Source: Catenovulum sp. 2E275 (GTDB lineage Bacteria; Pseudomonadota; Gammaproteobacteria; Enterobacterales; Alteromonadaceae). Taken from it: a DNA stretch of 64,000 bases. Every line of letters begins with the position of its first letter. Position 1 is the stretch's first letter. The stretch lies in assembly GCF_025515275.1 (NCBI RefSeq), contig NZ_JAOPFU010000014.1:26468-90467 (forward strand), read 5' to 3'. The notes under the pieces were generated by a model, which was not told the DNA's origin, did no database searches, and saw only the letters and a program-made list of their open reading frames with translations. This document shows, in pieces, positions 1-11,404 of this stretch. The position numbers were made by a program, and so were the translations under genes.

Positions 1-1
1 T

Positions 2-802
2 GAAAGCGCATTTGAAAACCGCGCTGAAATTACCCCAGCAACAGTTACAGCAGAAGTTAAAAGTGCTGTAGAAGAAGCAGTTGCATTATTAGATAGCGGT
101 AAAGCCCGCGTTGCAGAAAAAATTTCGGGTGAATGGGTTGTTCATCAATGGCTTAAAAAAGCAGTTTTATTGTCTTTCCGTATTCGTGACAATGCACCAA
201 TTGCTGGCGGCGAAACTCAATACTACGACAAAGTAGATATGAAATACGCAAGCTACACAGCTGAGCAATTTAAAGCTGACGGCGTACGGGTTGTACCACC
301 TGCGGCAGTTCGTAAAGGTTCATTTATTGCTAAAAACACAGTATTAATGCCATCTTACGTAAACATTGGCGCGTATGTTGACGAAGGCTCAATGGTTGAT
401 ACCTGGGCAACTGTGGGTTCATGTGCACAAATCGGTAAAAACGTTCACTTATCTGGTGGTGTTGGTATTGGTGGTGTTTTAGAGCCATTACAAGCAAACC
501 CAACTATTATCGAAGATAACTGTTTTATCGGTGCTCGCTCTGAAATCGTAGAAGGTGTTGTGGTTGAAGAAGGCTCAGTCATCTCAATGGGTGTTTACAT
601 TGGCCAAAGCACTAAAATCTTTGACCGTGAAACAGGTGAAGTAACTTATGGCCGCGTACCAGCTGGCTCTGTTGTTGTATCTGGTTCATTACCATCAAAA
701 TGTGGTACTTACAGCTTATATGCAGCGGTAATCGTTAAAAAAGTTGACGAAAAAACACGCTCTAAAGTAGGTATTAACGAATTATTACGTAGCATCGATT
801 AA
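2..802 (+). CDS. dapD: 2,3,4,5-tetrahydropyridine-2,6-dicarboxylate N-succinyltransferase (5' end cut by window)
   Basis: DapD transfers succinyl from succinyl-CoA to tetrahydrodipicolinate in the succinylase branch of lysine and meso-diaminopimelate synthesis, in the cytoplasm. The frame is open from base 2, and the first residues ([13 protein letters not shown]) match the family N-terminus, so only about 10 codons are missing. A TTG at 170 is internal, not the start. The N-terminal part carries the conserved [18 protein letters not shown] segment. The rest is a left-handed beta-helix of hexapeptide repeats with [20 protein letters not shown] and the [18 protein letters not shown] turn (here [15 protein letters not shown]). 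The C-terminus ends normally at LLRSID, and a strong terminator follows. Identification is firm. Confidence 0.97.
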   Translation, partial: ESAFENRAEITPATVTAEVKSAVEEAVALLDSGKARVAEKISGEWVVHQWLKKAVLLSFRIRDNAPIAGGETQYYDKVDMKYASYTAEQFKADGVRVVPPAAVRKGSFIAKNTVLMPSYVNIGAYVDEGSMVDTWATVGSCAQIGKNVHLSGGVGIGGVLEPLQANPTIIEDNCFIGARSEIVEGVVVEEGSVISMGVYIGQSTKIFDRETGEVTYGRVPAGSVVVSGSLPSKCGTYSLYAAVIVKKVDEKTRSKVGINELLRSID

Positions 803-826
803 TTATTTACTCGAGAAATGAAATCT

Positions 827-858
827 AAAAAGCCCGCCACAAAAATGGCGGGCTTTTT
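827..858 (+). terminator. Rho-independent terminator after dapD
   Basis: A perfect 13-bp inverted repeat (AAAAAGCCCGCCA / TGGCGGGCTTTTT) with a 6-nt loop starts 25 bases after the dapD stop and ends in a T run. The A-rich left arm would also allow termination from the other strand. Confidence 0.9.
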
Positions 859-974
859 GTTTTCACCTACATACGGCGGGGTAAAGTATTAATTTAATAG
901 TTGTAATCAGCATCATTAAAACAACCTGAGGTTCACACTTTGCTAAGTAACTCCCCTGTTATTCACAGTCGATA

Positions 975-1475
975 TTACTCTATTTCATTCAGCGGCCAGA
1001 CAACAATATAGTCTTCAAAAAAATCTAAATCGACTTCGTTATCTTTAATTACTTTTCCGCGAATAGACATGCCTGCTTGATGCATTTTAGCTTTTTTACC
1101 TTTATTAAGCAGTGGGTGCCAGCTTGGTAACCCTTTGCCTTCTTCTAATCTACGGTAGCTGCAACTGGGTGGCATGTAAAAAATGTCGTCTAAATTTTTA
1201 GGGGTAAGTTCTACACAATCTGGTACTAATTTACGACGCTTGTCGTAAACCGTGCAGCCGCAGGTTTTATCATTTACGTACTGGCATACTATGTTAGTGT
1301 ATTCGAGCGTTTCGCCGTCGTGGATCTGGTGGGTGGTTTCTAAATCTTCTACTTGATCATCAGCAATAAATTTATGCAGGCAACACTTGCCGCAACCGTC
1401 ACAAATTTGTTCCCATTCGCTGCGAGTCATTTGTTCCAGTGTTTTGGTTTGCCAAAATGGTGCTTGCTGTGTCAT
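975..1475 (-). CDS. ycgN: YcgN-family (UPF0260) cysteine-cluster protein
   Basis: This is a 166-residue cytoplasmic protein of the YcgN/UPF0260 family, whose fold is predicted to bind zinc or iron through a CxxxCxxCC-like cluster. The hallmark CDGCGKCCLHK is near residue 26, followed by further conserved cysteines (TCGCTVYDKR, PDCVELT, PPSCSYR) and LPSWHPLL. It is slightly longer than the E. coli protein because of an extra segment around residues 40-55. The biochemical role is unknown in the family. It lies downstream of mltB and ycgL, and ycgL and ycgN are also close together in enterobacteria. A terminator separates it from mltB, so it probably has its own promoter. Confidence 0.9.
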   Translation of the reverse strand: MTQQAPFWQTKTLEQMTRSEWEQICDGCGKCCLHKFIADDQVEDLETTHQIHDGETLEYTNIVCQYVNDKTCGCTVYDKRRKLVPDCVELTPKNLDDIFYMPPSCSYRRLEEGKGLPSWHPLLNKGKKAKMHQAGMSIRGKVIKDNEVDLDFFEDYIVVWPLNEIE

Positions 1476-1493
1476 AAGTAGGTCTTAAAATAA

Positions 1494-1530
1494 AAATGGT
1501 CTGTTAAAACGCTATTTTAACAGACCATTT
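1494..1530 (-). terminator. Terminator between mltB and ycgN
   Basis: A perfect 16-bp inverted repeat (AAATGGTCTGTTAAAA / TTTTAACAGACCATTT) with a 5-nt loop. Read on the minus strand it is followed by TTTTTATTTT, so it should end transcripts coming from mltB, 36 bases upstream. Confidence 0.85.
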
Positions 1531-1565
1531 ATGCTCAAGCTACTTAGCTGAGGTTTAATTAGGCG

Positions 1566-2603
1566 TTATTTAATGGCTGGGTAACCAATGCGATCGGCTA
1601 ATACACCAACTGACGATACAAAATAATAAGAACGGTTCCAGTGCATTAAGACTTTGTAGTTATCGTAAGCTAAATAAATGCGTCCTTTTGGTCCGTCTGG
1701 CTGTACCATTGCTGCTTCAATATCAACAACAGGTAAATCGCTGCCATCCATTCGGCGCACACCACGTTTTTGCCATTCACTTAAACTCGCTTGGGTTTCT
1801 TGCCAGCTTTTTAACCATGCGCTACGACCGTTTGTTTTGGTTGGAATAGCATAATCAAAATTAAAGTTTTCCGGCACTTTTACTTGGCGTCCCCAAGTGA
1901 GGTCATTATTCCAGCCTTCTGAGCTTAAATAATTAGCTGCACTGGCAAATACATCGGCTTTGTTTTTCCAAACGTCTTTAATGCCGTCACCATCAAAATC
2001 GACCGCATAGGCTTTAAATGAGCTTGGGATAAATTGTACCTGGCCAATCGCGCCTGCCCATGAGCCTTTTAGTTGTTCAAGGCTGGCATCGCCATTTTTA
2101 ACTATGTCTAATGCATCCCATAATTGCGCTTTAAAAAAAGCGCTGCGGCGTTTGTCGTAACTTAATGTTACTAATGATGAAATCACTGGCATGGTACCCT
2201 GATATTTACCAAAGCCACTTTCAAGTGCCCACAAAGCAACAATAAAGCGTGGTTGCACGCCGTATTTTTCACCAATTTTGTCTAATAAATCTTTATGATT
2301 TTTATATTCTTCGCGCGCTTTTTTAACTGTCCAGTCGGTCACTCGTTTAGCTAGATAAGTTTCTAATGTTTCTACAAATTCTGGCTGGCCTCGGTCGGCT
2401 GCAATCACTTTTGGTTTAAATTTAATATCTGCGAAAGCTTGCTCAACCATATTTGTGTCGTAGCCTTTTTCAATGGCTTCTGCTTTTAAGTCAGCAACAA
2501 ACTGGTTAAAGTGGGCTTCATCGGCAGTAAAGTCAGTTTGGGCATACGCCGGACCAAAACTTAACCCTGCGGCAACTAAAGCGGCTTTAATGAGTTTATT
2601 CAT
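1566..2603 (-). CDS. mltB: Lytic murein transglycosylase, MltB family
   Basis: This 345-residue exported enzyme cleaves the MurNAc-GlcNAc bond of peptidoglycan with formation of 1,6-anhydro-MurNAc. A cleavable signal peptide (MNKLIKAALVAAGLSFGPAYA) is present, with no lipobox cysteine, so it is probably soluble and periplasmic rather than an outer-membrane lipoprotein like E. coli MltB. The catalytic glutamate lies in ALWALESGFGKYQG (about residue 128). SWAGAIGQVQFIPSSF and the DFDGDGIKDVW calcium-loop-like motif are typical of the family. The C-terminus (YKVLMHWNRSYYFVSSVG) is complete. The start overlaps the end of ycgL by 8 bases, so the two are probably co-transcribed. The gene symbol is by family; it could equally be called sltB-type. 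Confidence 0.93.
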   Translation of the reverse strand: MNKLIKAALVAAGLSFGPAYAQTDFTADEAHFNQFVADLKAEAIEKGYDTNMVEQAFADIKFKPKVIAADRGQPEFVETLETYLAKRVTDWTVKKAREEYKNHKDLLDKIGEKYGVQPRFIVALWALESGFGKYQGTMPVISSLVTLSYDKRRSAFFKAQLWDALDIVKNGDASLEQLKGSWAGAIGQVQFIPSSFKAYAVDFDGDGIKDVWKNKADVFASAANYLSSEGWNNDLTWGRQVKVPENFNFDYAIPTKTNGRSAWLKSWQETQASLSEWQKRGVRRMDGSDLPVVDIEAAMVQPDGPKGRIYLAYDNYKVLMHWNRSYYFVSSVGVLADRIGYPAIK

Positions 2604-2898
2604 TCACTTGTTTTCCTTGTTTTTTTAAGATGGCTTTGTGCTCGTCTAACAGGTTTTCTTTTGGCGGCGGCATTTGCAAAAAGAAACCTTTTGCCAGCAG
2701 TTCAGCTTTTACCTTATCAATGTCTGCAATAGCGAGCGAGGTGCGTTTGGCTAAGTTGAGAACTAATACAAATTCCGGCGCACCAAATTTTTCTAATAAA
2801 GGCTCCGGCACATCACCAAATTTATCCCGCTCACGAACATATAAATAGCTATCTTCTAATCGTCTACTTTTATAAACAGCACAAAGCACAGTTTTCAC
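2596..2898 (-). CDS. ycgL: YcgL domain-containing protein
   Basis: This is a 100-residue small cytoplasmic protein of the YcgL family. Typical features are the start MKTVLCAVYKS, the central YLYVRERDKFGDVPEPLLEKFG, the phrase FVLVLNLAKRTSLAIAD and the end FFLQMPPPKENLLDEHK. Its function is uncharacterised. The ATG overlaps nothing upstream, and its 3' end overlaps mltB. It is divergent from minC with about 217 bases between them, an arrangement that is conserved near minCDE in many gammaproteobacteria. Confidence 0.92.
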   Translation of the reverse strand: MKTVLCAVYKSRRLEDSYLYVRERDKFGDVPEPLLEKFGAPEFVLVLNLAKRTSLAIADIDKVKAELLAKGFFLQMPPPKENLLDEHKAILKKQGKQVNE

Positions 2899-3115
2899 CT
2901 TCTAAAATTTGATCTTAAATTTGCTTTTTATCAGCAAGTTTTTATAACCGCTCATCTTGCCTTAAAATAACCTATCTATAAAGAGATAAATACTTGCGTT
3001 CGCATAAAGCGCGCTATAACATGCCGTTATTACACTTATACCAAATTGTTTTATCCGCAAAAAATAAATCAATTTGAGTTGCAAAGCTGATTATTAAAAA
3101 TTCTTATAAAAATTT

Positions 3116-3853
3116 ATGTCTGAATCAAAAATTGAATTAAAAGGCAGCAGTTTTACTTTATCTGTACTGCATATTCAAAATGGCGACGTCGCCGAAATTA
3201 TCCAAGCCCTTTCTGCTAAAATACAGCAAGCTCCTTCGTTTTTTAAAATGGCACCTATTGTAATTAATATTGCTCAATTAGGTGATGATCTTGAGCTTGA
3301 TTTTAGCGCTTTAAAACAACAAATTGAGGCGTTGGAATTAGTTGCAGTGGGTGTGTCTGGTGCAACTGAGCAACAAAAAATAGCCGCTAAAGCAGCCGGT
3401 TTAGCTTGTTTAACTGAGTCTAAATCATCTGCTCCGCAAACTAAAACCAGTGCCGATGGCAAAACTCAAGTAAGATACGAAAGAGTTGAAGTACCGGTTG
3501 AAGTAAAAGTGCCATCTTATATGCCAGCTAAAATTGTGCGTCAAAATTTGCGCTCTGGTCAGCAAATTTATGCTCGCGATACAGATTTAGTGATTATAGG
3601 TGCGGTTAGCCATGGCGCAGAAGTTATTGCAGATGGTAACATACACGTTTATGGATCGCTCAGAGGCCGCGCGATTGCAGGTGCACAAGGCGACTCATCG
3701 GCACGAATTTTTGCCAATAAATTAGAAGCAGAATTAGTGAGTATTAATGGTCATTATTGGACCAGCGAACAGCTTCAGCAACAAAGCTGTGATGGCGCTG
3801 GTTTTGTATTTTTAGACGGCGAGCAATTGGCCGTTTCCGATTTAGAAATTTAG
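3116..3853 (+). CDS. minC: Septum site-determining protein MinC
   Basis: MinC is the FtsZ-polymerisation inhibitor that blocks division near the cell poles. It is recruited to the membrane by MinD. The 245-residue protein has the N-terminal MinC domain (SFTLSVLHIQNGDVAEII) and a linker around residues 100-130. The C-terminal beta-helical domain includes LRSGQQIYARDTDLVIIGAVSHGAEVIADGNIHVYG and LRGRAIAGAQGD. These C-terminal features are required for dimerisation and MinD binding. It is the first gene of minCDE, with 14 bases to minD. The start ATG sits in a low-GC leader without a strong Shine-Dalgarno sequence. Confidence 0.97.
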   Translation: MSESKIELKGSSFTLSVLHIQNGDVAEIIQALSAKIQQAPSFFKMAPIVINIAQLGDDLELDFSALKQQIEALELVAVGVSGATEQQKIAAKAAGLACLTESKSSAPQTKTSADGKTQVRYERVEVPVEVKVPSYMPAKIVRQNLRSGQQIYARDTDLVIIGAVSHGAEVIADGNIHVYGSLRGRAIAGAQGDSSARIFANKLEAELVSINGHYWTSEQLQQQSCDGAGFVFLDGEQLAVSDLEI

Positions 3854-3867
3854 TTAGGGAGTGAGCA

Positions 3868-4677
3868 ATGGCTCGAATTATTGTTGTTACCTCAGGTAAA
3901 GGCGGCGTAGGTAAAACTACATCGAGTGCGGCAATTGGTACAGGACTGGCATTAAAAGGCCACAAAACTGTGATTATCGACTTTGATATTGGTTTACGTA
4001 ACCTTGACTTAATTATGGGCGTAGAGCGCCGCGTAGTATACGATTTTGTTAATGTGATTAATGGCGAATCAAACCTCAACCAAACACTAATAAAAGACAA
4101 ACGTGTTGATGGTTTATATATTTTACCGGCCTCACAAACTCGTGATAAAGATGCTTTAACCCGCGAAGGCGTTGAAAAAGTATTAAATGAATTATCAAAA
4201 ACATTTGATTATATTATTTGTGACTCACCCGCAGGGATTGAAGCCGGTGCATTAATGGCACTTTATTTTGCTGATGAAGCCATTGTGGTGACCAACCCAG
4301 AAGTTTCGTCTGTACGTGACTCTGACCGAATTTTAGGTATTTTAGCCTCTAAATCGCGCCGCGCAGAAGACGGTAAAGATCCGGTAAAAGAGCATTTATT
4401 ATTAACCCGTTATAACCCAGGTCGGGTTGAACGAGGTGATATGTTAAGTGTGGAAGATGTAAAAGAGATTTTAGCGATTAAACTCATTGGGGTAATTCCT
4501 GAATCTCAAGCTGTATTACGTGCTTCTAACTTGGGCGAACCCGTTATTTTGGACGAACAAAGTGATGCCGGACAAGCTTACCTTGATACGATAGAACGTT
4601 TATTAGGAAATAAAATTGATTTCCGTTTTATTGAGGAAGAGAAAAAGGGTATTTTCAAACGTTTATTCGGAGGTTAA
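3868..4677 (+). CDS. minD: Septum site-determining ATPase MinD
   Basis: This 269-residue ParA/MinD-type ATPase binds the membrane in its ATP form, recruits MinC and is driven off by MinE, giving pole-to-pole oscillation. The deviant Walker A (KGGVGKTTS, with the signature lysine) is at residues 10-18. The switch regions are DFDIGLRNLDLIMG and DSPAGIEAGAL, and the C-terminal amphipathic membrane-targeting helix is KKGIFKRLFGG. GGGAGTGAGC upstream provides a ribosome site, and minE starts 6 bases after the stop. Confidence 0.98.
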   Translation: MARIIVVTSGKGGVGKTTSSAAIGTGLALKGHKTVIIDFDIGLRNLDLIMGVERRVVYDFVNVINGESNLNQTLIKDKRVDGLYILPASQTRDKDALTREGVEKVLNELSKTFDYIICDSPAGIEAGALMALYFADEAIVVTNPEVSSVRDSDRILGILASKSRRAEDGKDPVKEHLLLTRYNPGRVERGDMLSVEDVKEILAIKLIGVIPESQAVLRASNLGEPVILDEQSDAGQAYLDTIERLLGNKIDFRFIEEEKKGIFKRLFGG

Positions 4678-4683
4678 AGGATT

Positions 4684-4947
4684 ATGTCGCTACTGAGTTA
4701 TTTTAAACCAAAGAAACAAACCGCAGCCTCGCAAGCCAAAGAGCGCCTGCAAATAATTGTTGCCCAGCGCCGCCGGGCAGACAGTTCAAGCAATATGCTA
4801 AGCGAAATGGAAAAAGATATTTTGGAAGTTATTCGTAAGTATTACGACAATATCGATCCTGACGCGATTTCTGTTCAGCTTGAACAAAATGAAGATGATT
4901 TATCTGTGTTGGAACTTAACGTTACCCTACCGGATGATAAAAAATAA
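4684..4947 (+). CDS. minE: Cell division topological specificity factor MinE
   Basis: MinE (87 residues) stimulates the MinD ATPase and restricts MinCD to the poles. The N-terminal membrane-targeting/MinD-binding segment (MSLLSYFKPKK then ASQAKERLQIIVAQRR) and the C-terminal topological-specificity domain (MEKDILEVIRKYYDNIDPDAI) are both present. The length is normal. The AGGATT sequence just after the minD stop provides the ribosome site. It is the last gene of the min operon and is followed by a terminator. Confidence 0.97.
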   Translation: MSLLSYFKPKKQTAASQAKERLQIIVAQRRRADSSSNMLSEMEKDILEVIRKYYDNIDPDAISVQLEQNEDDLSVLELNVTLPDDKK

Positions 4948-4952
4948 TCGCC

Positions 4953-4991
4953 TACCCTGTTTAAGCTAAATTAAGCTAAACAGGGTATTTT
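4953..4991 (+). terminator. Terminator after minCDE
   Basis: The 11-bp arms TACCCTGTTTA and TAAACAGGGTA, with further bulged pairing inside, are followed by TTTT. The hairpin lies 6 bases past the minE stop. Confidence 0.8.
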
Positions 4992-5183
4992 CCTGCCTGC
5001 TTTTATTCTGCTGCTTGATAAGCTTTCAACTCATTTATGAATTTTTTTAGATCCAATCTGCCCGACTTGTTGTATATTACGTAATTGAATATTTTTATAA
5101 GTAACCTGAATTTTTAAGCCCTATTCAGGCTAAATAACCTGTAAAAGCAAGTTAGCATTACCTAAGATTGAACGGAGTACATT

Positions 5184-5825
5184 ATGCTAAGTAATGAGGC
5201 TAAACTCGTACAAAAAGCATTAATTGAACACAAATTAGAAACCCCAAGTGTTGAGCCTAAACTAAGCAGCACTCAAAAGATTGAAACCATTGAGCAGCTA
5301 ATGACTCAGGTTTTGCAAACGCTTGAGCTGGATTTAACAGACGATAGTTTAGCCGATACACCAAAACGTATTGCCAAAATGTACGTTGAAGAAATTTTTA
5401 GTGGTTTGGATTACACACAGTTTCCAAAAATCACCACCATTGAAAATAAAATGCAAGTGGATGAAATGATTAAGGTGGACGAAATCGCCGTTAACAGCAC
5501 CTGTGAACACCATTTTATTACCATAGATGGACTTGCTAAAGTAGCTTATATTCCCGCAGGAAAAGTCATTGGATTGTCGAAAATAAACCGGATTGTTAAG
5601 TTTTTTGCCCGCCGTCCACAAGTTCAAGAAAGATTAACTCAACAAATTTTAGTTGCGCTACAAACCTTGCTTGAAACCGATAATGTAGCCGTCAGTATTA
5701 AAGCAACTCATTATTGTGTTAAAGCACGCGGTATTATGGATATGAGTTCAAAAACCCAAACGACAGCTTTAGGTGGCTTGTTTAAAACCAACCCAAGTAC
5801 ACGTAGCGAGTTTTTAGCAAAATAA
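5184..5825 (+). CDS. folE: GTP cyclohydrolase I
   Basis: FolE converts GTP to 7,8-dihydroneopterin triphosphate, the first step of tetrahydrofolate synthesis, and may also supply queuosine precursors. The 213-residue protein has the family core: [18 protein letters not shown], the zinc site [10 protein letters not shown] (about residue 109) and the second zinc cysteine in [32 protein letters not shown] is also present. Length is close to the E. coli enzyme (222). The start is preceded by ACGGAG. It is a single gene convergent with ligA. Confidence 0.97.
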   Translation: MLSNEAKLVQKALIEHKLETPSVEPKLSSTQKIETIEQLMTQVLQTLELDLTDDSLADTPKRIAKMYVEEIFSGLDYTQFPKITTIENKMQVDEMIKVDEIAVNSTCEHHFITIDGLAKVAYIPAGKVIGLSKINRIVKFFARRPQVQERLTQQILVALQTLLETDNVAVSIKATHYCVKARGIMDMSSKTQTTALGGLFKTNPSTRSEFLAK

Positions 5826-5858
5826 CAACAGTTAAATTTGCTATTCTGGCAGCTAAAC

Positions 5859-5891
5859 CGGCCTACCGTTATACCCAATAATTGTAGGCCG
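5859..5891. terminator. Hairpin between convergent folE and ligA
   Basis: The 8-bp inverted repeat CGGCCTAC / GTAGGCCG with a 17-nt loop lies between the two stops. It lacks a T run on either strand, so intrinsic termination is only possible, not clear. Confidence 0.4.
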
Positions 5892-5924
5892 CGCCGCGTA
5901 AAGTGTTAGCTTCCCAAATTAAAT

Positions 5925-7964
<2,040 letters not shown>

Positions 7965-7980
7965 TTAGGTTTCCTACGAG

Positions 7981-8433
7981 TTATTTTGCACGGGCGATAA
8001 TAAATTGCCATTGTGGTTGCGTGACTGGCTGAACCGATAAACGGCCTTGTTTACAAAGCACCATATCTTCAAGTTCTGGCTGCTGTTTAATCCAGCTTAG
8101 CGGAATAATCCGGTTAAATTTTTGCTTAAATTTAAGCTGAAAACTATACCATTTGGGTTTTTCTTGGGTGGCTTTAGGATCAAATTTAGCGTGTTCGGGA
8201 TTAAATTGAGCTTGCTCAATTTCACCATCACTGATGATTTCAACAATGCCTGCAATTCCGACTTGTTTACAAGAGCTATGATAAATAAAAGCAAAATCGC
8301 CGGTTTTGATTTGATCACGAATTAAATTGCGCGCCTGATAGTTGCGGATTTCGTCCCAGCAAAATGAGTCAACTTTAGCAAGATCATCAATTGAATATTC
8401 GTCCGGTTCGGTTTTTAAAAGCCAGTATGCCAT
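7981..8433 (-). CDS. EVE domain-containing protein
   Basis: This 150-residue stand-alone EVE (PUA-like) domain protein resembles human THYN1 and bacterial EVE proteins, a fold known to bind modified bases in DNA or RNA. The hallmarks are MAYWLLKTEPDEYSIDDL, CWDEIRNYQARNLI, MKTGDFAFIYHSS-like IKTGDFAFIYHSS, GIAGIVEI and the final RLSVQPVT. It ends 16 bases before ligA, and may share a transcript with it. Its physiological target is unknown. The upstream side is isolated from fadD by a terminator. Confidence 0.9.
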   Translation of the reverse strand: MAYWLLKTEPDEYSIDDLAKVDSFCWDEIRNYQARNLIRDQIKTGDFAFIYHSSCKQVGIAGIVEIISDGEIEQAQFNPEHAKFDPKATQEKPKWYSFQLKFKQKFNRIIPLSWIKQQPELEDMVLCKQGRLSVQPVTQPQWQFIIARAK

Positions 8434-8476
8434 AGCTGATTTGGTTCTTGGTGGAATTTGGCAAAGATTTTACCTT

Positions 8477-8524
8477 AAAAAAAAAGCTTGTTCAGCAGAC
8501 ATTTTAAGCAACTGAGCAAGCTTT
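8477..8524 (-). terminator. Terminator after fadD
   Basis: Arms AAAGCTTGTTCAG and CTGAGCAAGCTTT pair along 13 bp with one G-T pair around a 16-nt loop. On the minus strand the hairpin runs into nine T residues, 26 bases after the fadD stop. Confidence 0.88.
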
Positions 8525-8549
8525 CTACAATCCTACCAAAATAAAGGAA

Positions 8550-10208
8550 TTAATCGTCTCTTAATTCTCTGCGTAGGATTTTACCCACGTTGGTTTTTGG
8601 CAATTCGTCTCTAAATTCTACTGCTTTAGGACGTTTATAAGCGGTTAGATTTTCTTTGCAATGGGCGATTAGCTCTGCTTCGGTTAAACTTTGATCTTTT
8701 TTAACCACAAAAATTTTAACGACTTCGCCGGATGCTTCATCTTTTTTGCCAACCGCAGCAACTTCCAGCACTTTTTCGTGCATCGCTACCACTTCTTCAA
8801 TTTCATTCGGGTAAACATTAAAACCAGATACTAAAATCATATCTTTTTTACGATCAACAATACGGAAAAACCCTTTTTCGTCATATTCCGCCATATCACC
8901 GGTGCAAAACCAGCCATCTTTAATTGCTTCTGCGGTGGCTTCTGGTCGGTTAAAATAACCTTTCATCACCTGCGGCCCCTGCACTTGTAATTCACCTGGC
9001 TGATTAGGTCCAAGCTCATTGCCTTCATCATCCACAACCCGACAAACAGTTGACGGGATAGGCAAACCAATTGAGCCGTTATATTCTTTAATATTCAATG
9101 GGTTAATGGTCACAGCAGGAGAACATTCGGTTAAACCATAAGCCTCTAATAATCTTGTACCTGTTACTTTTTGCCAGCGCTCTGCCACTGGACGCTGCAC
9201 TGCCATACCACCACCGAGTGCCAATTTAAAGTGCGAAAAATCCACCTCGGCAAACCCTTTCGCATTGAGTAAGCCATTAAATAAGGTATTAACCCCAGTT
9301 AATGCGGTAAATGGATGTTTATTCAGCTCTTTTACAAAAGCAGGCATATCCCGCGGGTTAGTAATTAACACATTGGTTGCGCCGTATTTCATAAAATTAA
9401 GGCAGTTAGCAAGCAAGGCGAAAATATGATAAAGCGGTAATGCGGTAATCACGGTTTCTTTGCCGTATTCAAGTGTGCTATCCAGCCAAGCGGCGGCCTG
9501 TAATAAGTTAGACAACATATTGCGATGCGTTAACATAGCGCCTTTAGCGACACCGGTTGTCCCACCTGTGTATTGTAAAAAAGCAATATCGTCAGATTCA
9601 ATTGCAACCGGTTTAAACTGCCCTGCTTTACCTTGTTCAATCACTTGATTAAATGCAATAGCATTTGGCAGACTAAACGCTGGCACCATTTTTTTAATGT
9701 GTTTAACAACTTTATTAACGATAAAACCTTTTACACAGCCAAGTTGGTCACCGAGTTCCGTTAAAATTACATTTTTAACTTGAGTATCAGCAATCACTTT
9801 TTCAAGGGTATTGGCAAAGTTGGCAACAATCACAATGGTGGTGACACCGGCATCGGTTAACTGATGCTTTAGCTCTCTGGCGGTATATAACGGATTGACG
9901 TTGGCAATGGTGCAACCTGCTTTTAATGCACCAAATAATGCAATTGGATATTGCAATAAATTAGGCATCATTAAAGCTACTACATCGCCTTTACCTAAAT
10001 TAAGTTGGTTTTGTAAATAACTGGCAAAAGCATCTGATGCCTGATCAAGCTGCTGATAACTGAGCGACTTGCCCATGTTTATAAAAGCGGTTCTATCTGC
10101 AAAACGTTTGCAGGCTTCATCCATAACGTCAATCAGATTGGTATATTGATCCGGATTTATCTCTGCCGGCACACCTTCGGTGTATTGCTCTAACCAAATT
10201 TTTTCCAT
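8550..10208 (-). CDS. fadD: Long-chain-fatty-acid--CoA ligase FadD
   Basis: FadD activates long-chain fatty acids to acyl-CoA at the inner membrane with ATP, starting beta-oxidation. The protein has the AMP-binding P-loop [18 protein letters not shown], the adenylate motif [26 protein letters not shown] and the C-terminal lysine in [17 protein letters not shown] place the start at the ATG at 10208 (552 residues, [20 protein letters not shown]). This aligns with the E. coli N-terminus and has GGAG seven bases upstream. A TTG five codons further up is the only other in-frame choice. It is a monocistronic gene with its own terminator. Confidence 0.96.
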   Translation of the reverse strand: MEKIWLEQYTEGVPAEINPDQYTNLIDVMDEACKRFADRTAFINMGKSLSYQQLDQASDAFASYLQNQLNLGKGDVVALMMPNLLQYPIALFGALKAGCTIANVNPLYTARELKHQLTDAGVTTIVIVANFANTLEKVIADTQVKNVILTELGDQLGCVKGFIVNKVVKHIKKMVPAFSLPNAIAFNQVIEQGKAGQFKPVAIESDDIAFLQYTGGTTGVAKGAMLTHRNMLSNLLQAAAWLDSTLEYGKETVITALPLYHIFALLANCLNFMKYGATNVLITNPRDMPAFVKELNKHPFTALTGVNTLFNGLLNAKGFAEVDFSHFKLALGGGMAVQRPVAERWQKVTGTRLLEAYGLTECSPAVTINPLNIKEYNGSIGLPIPSTVCRVVDDEGNELGPNQPGELQVQGPQVMKGYFNRPEATAEAIKDGWFCTGDMAEYDEKGFFRIVDRKKDMILVSGFNVYPNEIEEVVAMHEKVLEVAAVGKKDEASGEVVKIFVVKKDQSLTEAELIAHCKENLTAYKRPKAVEFRDELPKTNVGKILRRELRDD

Positions 10209-10346
10209 TGGATGGCTCCACAATTTAATAATCTAACAGGCAGCGACAGTGAAAAAATTGTATTCGCCTAATCGCTAACAAAGTGTAATTAAGATGTTAT
10301 TTATTGCTAAAGTATTACAGCATAACACTGAATAATCAAACACTTA

Positions 10347-10979
10347 TTATTGTAATTTTTGCTGTTTAATAACTCGGTAAGCCCAGTTGATTTGCTGTAG
10401 ATCGGCCACTTTTCCACCTTTATCCGGATGGTGTAAATGACATAATCTTTTATAAGCTGATTTGATGGTTTGTTGATCATTTTGCGGTGAGGTTTGCAAA
10501 ATATGATGGGCCTGATTTACTTCGGTTGGAGTGAACTGAGGTTGGGTAACTTGCGCCCAAAAATCATCCAGCATTTGATTCACCGTTTCAGTTTCGGTAT
10601 TAATCAAATGATTTAAATCAAGATAATATGTTTGTAATTCATCTTGGCGGGTAACTTGACTCAGACTTTGTTGCTCTGCACGCGGTACAATTTTTATTTT
10701 TGCTAAACCGATTTCTAAATCAATTCCATGCACTGCACAGTTTTGTTTTAACTGGTACAAACTATGATACAAAATAAAATGTACCTGAAATAAAGCCAAA
10801 GTATCGTCTAATTTATAGCAAGGTAATAATTGATAAGGCGGATTTTGCAGTTGGCGAATCAGCTCGATTTCACTGAAGGAATGTTGCGCAGGTGCGAGAT
10901 TATTCACAAATAGAATATCACCTAAAGCAAGCTGAATTTTGGCAGATAAGTTTTTAATTTGCTGAATAGATAACTGCAT
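10347..10979 (-). CDS. DnaJ-related protein with C-terminal J domain
   Basis: This is a 210-residue cytoplasmic co-chaperone-like protein. Residues about 1-135 match the 'DNAJ-related' domain seen only in marine gammaproteobacteria-type J proteins (LPCYKLDDTLALFQVHFILYHSLYQL). The last 60 residues form a J domain containing the DnaK-stimulating HPD motif in CHLHHPDKGGKVADLQQIN. No membrane segment, zinc finger or client-binding C-terminal domain is present, so it differs from DnaJ and DjlA. The substrate is unknown. It lies downstream of the rplS operon terminator and has an independent start. Confidence 0.82.
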   Translation of the reverse strand: MQLSIQQIKNLSAKIQLALGDILFVNNLAPAQHSFSEIELIRQLQNPPYQLLPCYKLDDTLALFQVHFILYHSLYQLKQNCAVHGIDLEIGLAKIKIVPRAEQQSLSQVTRQDELQTYYLDLNHLINTETETVNQMLDDFWAQVTQPQFTPTEVNQAHHILQTSPQNDQQTIKSAYKRLCHLHHPDKGGKVADLQQINWAYRVIKQQKLQ

Positions 10980-11000
10980 AACACGTTAAATTAGCCATTA

Positions 11001-11028
11001 AAAAAGGCCCGCAATTGCGAGCCTTTTT
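11001..11028 (-). terminator. Terminator of the rpsP-rimM-trmD-rplS operon
   Basis: The stem AAAAAGGC / GCCTTTTT with an inner CGC-AATT-GCG hairpin lies 8 bases after the rplS stop. Six T residues follow on the minus strand. Confidence 0.88.
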
Positions 11029-11035
11029 CAGCCAA

Positions 11036-11389
11036 TTATTTCTTAGCAAGCTTCTCTTTAATACGAGCTGCTTTACCAGTTAAGCCACGTAAGTAGTATA
11101 ATTTCGCTTGACGAACATCACCACGACGCTTAACTTCAACTTTCTCAACTAATGGGCTGTAAGATTGGAACACACGCTCCACACCTTCGCCACTAGACAT
11201 TTTACGAACTGTGAAAGAAGAGTTTAAGCCACGATTTCTTTTAGCAATTACAACACCTTCATAAGCCTGTAAACGCTCGCGGTCACCTTCTTTTACTTTA
11301 ACACTTACTACAACTGTATCACCAGGAGCGAAAGCTGGAAGCTCCTTAGTCATTTGCTCTTGTTCGAGCTGTTGAATGATTTTACTCAT
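11036..11389 (-). CDS. rplS: 50S ribosomal protein L19
   Basis: L19 sits at the 30S-50S interface. The 117-residue sequence is typical: [55 protein letters not shown] in segments, and [20 protein letters not shown]. It is the last gene of rpsP-rimM-trmD-rplS, 15 bases after trmD, with AGGTTT as ribosome site. The same order is present in E. coli. Confidence 0.98.
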   Translation of the reverse strand: MSKIIQQLEQEQMTKELPAFAPGDTVVVSVKVKEGDRERLQAYEGVVIAKRNRGLNSSFTVRKMSSGEGVERVFQSYSPLVEKVEVKRRGDVRQAKLYYLRGLTGKAARIKEKLAKK

Positions 11390-11404
11390 AATAAACCTCT
11401 TTAC

